Source: Bacillota bacterium (lineage in GTDB: Bacteria > Bacillota > Clostridia > Lachnospirales > Lachnospiraceae). Taken from it: a stretch of 64,000 bases of DNA. A model generated the notes under the pieces. That model saw nothing but the letters and a program-made list of their open reading frames with translations, did no database searches and was not told where the DNA came from. Position numbers and translations under genes: made by a program. Of the stretch, positions 62,229 to 64,000 are shown in pieces (the stretch's first letter is position 1; each line of letters opens with the position of its first letter). Location of the stretch: the NCBI GenBank assembly GCA_023395555.1, contig JAEWYQ010000025.1, positions 131,358 through 195,357 on the forward strand. The letters run 5' to 3'.

Positions 62229-63272
62229 ATGACGACTGAAGAATTGGCCAAAATCATAGGGGTTTCGCGGGTCACTCTCTCCAAGGTTATCAACGGTGCG
62301 GGCGGAGTGTCTCCCAAGACTGAGAAAAAGATACGCAAATATATTGATATGTATAATTTTGAACCAAACAGCAAGGCAAGGAGTCTTGTCGGCAAGGAGG
62401 AACAGATTATAGGCTTATTCTCTGCGTATTCGGACAAGAATTCAGGCGCCGGCGACAATATCACCTCCCACTTTGCGACAGAGATGATTAACCTGGTTGT
62501 AAGCAATGCCCAAAAGTGCGATTATAAGACCCTTGTGTATCTGACGGAGCGGGAAAAGGATGTTAAATCCATAGAGCGCATCCTGAACGGCAGTCTGGTG
62601 AGAGGTGCGGTACTGCTGGGTTATGATACCGGGAGTGCGGATATCAGACGTCTTGCGGAGCGCGGATATCCCCTTGTCCTGGTTAATCAGGAGAGGGATT
62701 CCTATTATGAGAATGTGGTGGTCGTCAATATGGACGATCAGGTATCCGCTTATTATGCAATTGAAAGACTTGTGCAGAACGGGCATAAGAATATCCTGTA
62801 TATAGGCTGCGGCAGACCGCGTCTTCCGGCCATCCGCAGGCACGAAGGGGTCAAATCGGCGGCGGGGAAGTGCCGGAACCAGATAGAGAAGCTGATGGAA
62901 ATTGACTGTGACTTCAGTGAGGAAAAGGCATACCGGGAAATCTACCGGATGTACAGCAGCCCGGAGGCAGACAAGCCCACAGGTATCTTCGCCGCCAATG
63001 ATATTATGGCAATCGGCGCGATGAATGCCTTGAAGGATCTGGGGTATGAGGTTCCCCGGGATGTGTCCGTTATTGGCTTCGATGATATATCCATATCCAA
63101 ATATCTTACACCGGGACTTACGACGATGCGGTGCAATTTTGATAGAATTGCATCGGTGAGCGTCAATTCCCTGATTGATCTGATTGAACACCGGAATGCA
63201 GTGAGGCATGTGGAGCTTCCGGTAGAATTCATTGAACGCGGGACCCTGGGTAAAGCCAAGGGAACGGAGTAG
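62229..63272 (+). CDS. LacI-family transcriptional regulator
   Basis: 347 residues, ATG 62229 after AGAGGTGG. N-terminal helix-turn-helix AKIIGVSRVTLSKVING with the hinge YNFEPNSKARSL, then a periplasmic-binding-like sensor domain (about 60-340) with IFAANDIMAIGAMNAL and VSVIGFDDISISKYL. It should bind a sugar and release or grip operators such as the inverted repeat at 46621-46636. The sensor segment NMDDQVSAYYAIERL is typical. Located between the catabolic operon and a transporter gene, both likely targets. Confidence 0.88.
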   Translation: MTTEELAKIIGVSRVTLSKVINGAGGVSPKTEKKIRKYIDMYNFEPNSKARSLVGKEEQIIGLFSAYSDKNSGAGDNITSHFATEMINLVVSNAQKCDYKTLVYLTEREKDVKSIERILNGSLVRGAVLLGYDTGSADIRRLAERGYPLVLVNQERDSYYENVVVVNMDDQVSAYYAIERLVQNGHKNILYIGCGRPRLPAIRRHEGVKSAAGKCRNQIEKLMEIDCDFSEEKAYREIYRMYSSPEADKPTGIFAANDIMAIGAMNALKDLGYEVPRDVSVIGFDDISISKYLTPGLTTMRCNFDRIASVSVNSLIDLIEHRNAVRHVELPVEFIERGTLGKAKGTE

Positions 63273-63299
63273 GGATATTTGTTATAAGAGTAATTTGCG

Positions 63300-63338
63300 G
63301 CTCCCTGTCAAGCTGCGCTGAGCAGCATGACAGGGAGC
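63300..63338 (+). terminator. Hairpin after the LacI gene
   Basis: GCTCCCTGTCA (63300-63310) and TGACAGGGAGC (63328-63338) pair perfectly; the 17-base loop can fold further. No T run follows, so it may be a weak terminator or a regulatory hairpin before the MFS gene. Confidence 0.5.
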
Positions 63339-63385
63339 AAGATATATAGGTTAGCACGTGTAAAATATGAAATGGAGTGCAGGAG

Positions 63386-64000
63386 ATGACTGAAAGTACA
63401 TACCGTATGCATGCGGGTAAGTTTATGGAAAAGCGTAAAATCCGGATGCTGTTTTTATTATGTGTAAGCGTTTATTTTATTACTTATCTTGGGAGACTGA
63501 ACTACTCGGTTTCTTTAGTAGAAATTATCCGCGCCGAAGGATTTGATAAGGGAAAAGCGGGAATGATCGGTACAATGTTTTTCTTTTCCTATGGGATAAG
63601 TCAATTATTCAGCGGATTTCTGGGAGATAGGTTGTCCGGGAAATGGCTGGTATTCGGAGGTCTTACGGTGTCCGGCCTGTCTAATGTGCTGATGGGAATG
63701 CTTCATGCGCCGGAGCTTATGGCGGCGGTATGGTGTGTGAACGGACTGGCACAGGCATTTATCTGGTCGCCTTTGCTTCACATCATCTGTGAATATATGC
63801 CGGAGGAGGAAAGGACAAAGAGCTGCCTGCATCTGAATTATTCCGTTCCCCTTGGAACAGTGGCTTCTTATGCATTGAGCGCGGCTCTTATCAATGAGCT
63901 TAACTGGCGATGGGCCTTTTATGTACCGGCTGTCTGCCTATGTGTCATGGCAGCCGTATGGTATGTGAGCATGGGCCGGGTGGCGCGTTATGCGAGACAG
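63386..64000 (+). CDS. MFS transporter, N-terminal part (runs off window)
   Basis: ATG 63386 opens a frame with no stop to the window end, 205 codons. The ribosome site GGAG abuts this ATG, so a later in-frame ATG (63407 or 63425) may be used. About six membrane helices are visible. YLGRLNYSVSLVEIIRAEGF in helix 1 and FFFSYGISQLFSGFLGDRL, with the loop 2-3 GDR motif, mark a major facilitator of the organophosphate/sugar-acid type. Placed after the LacI gene, it probably moves a monosaccharide or uronate of the same pathway. Confidence 0.8.
   Translation, partial: MTESTYRMHAGKFMEKRKIRMLFLLCVSVYFITYLGRLNYSVSLVEIIRAEGFDKGKAGMIGTMFFFSYGISQLFSGFLGDRLSGKWLVFGGLTVSGLSNVLMGMLHAPELMAAVWCVNGLAQAFIWSPLLHIICEYMPEEERTKSCLHLNYSVPLGTVASYALSAALINELNWRWAFYVPAVCLCVMAAVWYVSMGRVARYARQ

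Noticed and set aside
1..64000. tRNA, rRNA or known riboswitch genes
   Set aside because: I saw no cloverleaf, rRNA-like stretch or conserved riboswitch core while reading; a covariance-model scan would be needed to exclude small ones.

Overview
The window looks like the chromosome of an AT-rich, spore-forming anaerobic Firmicute, most likely a Clostridia member close to Lachnospiraceae. This is inferred from the DUF421/DUF4363 pair, a DUF4183-type spore-surface gene cluster, large MerR and PadR regulators, strong GGAGG ribosome sites and TTGACA-17-TATAAT promoters. I saw no rRNA, tRNA or CRISPR array.

Bases 1-10,200 are an accessory region: the end of a dGTPase gene, an IS21-family remnant, a nitroreductase gene broken by one stop codon beside its HxlR regulator, and a collapsed prophage. 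In the prophage the tape-measure gene is internally deleted and a tail-fibre gene is fused in frame to a large serine recombinase. Next comes an AAA ATPase/RloB pair that resembles the AbiL abortive-infection system, then a pRiA4b ORF-3-like gene.

Bases 10,400-41,200 are a patchwork of small units: NUDIX hydrolase, DUF421/DUF4363, lipoproteins, a Na/Pi cotransporter, two very large MerR-type regulators with matching 19-bp-spacer promoters, an ABC-2 exporter whose ATPase is reduced to its two ends, a minus-strand cluster of modular surface proteins, PadR/DUF2812, an M28 peptidase, an AEC permease, a CPBP protease, an ABC-F protein and a cupin. Gene decay is common. Several genes keep both ends but have lost the middle.

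Bases 41,245-45,481 are a phosphate ABC transporter operon behind a three-repeat Pho box, in the order pstB1-pstS-pstC-pstA-pstB2. The two ATPases are degenerate in complementary ways: PstB1 has normal Walker motifs but an LSPGQ signature, while PstB2 has a normal LSGGQ but has lost the Walker A lysine, the Q-loop glutamine and the catalytic glutamate. Paired, they would form one intact and one dead ATP site. No phoU is present.

Bases 46,580-64,000 are one carbohydrate-utilisation locus: a GH105 unsaturated uronyl hydrolase, an LplB/LplC/LplA-type importer with no ATPase of its own, two CehA-like PHP hydrolases, three tandem paralogues of a large cytoplasmic family I cannot name, a calcium-loop propeller protein resembling rhamnogalacturonan lyases, a LacI regulator and an MFS transporter that runs off the right edge. 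The likely scheme is import of an acidic, probably pectin-like oligosaccharide and its breakdown inside the cell. The three paralogues and the asymmetric PstB pair are the strongest candidates for undescribed biology.
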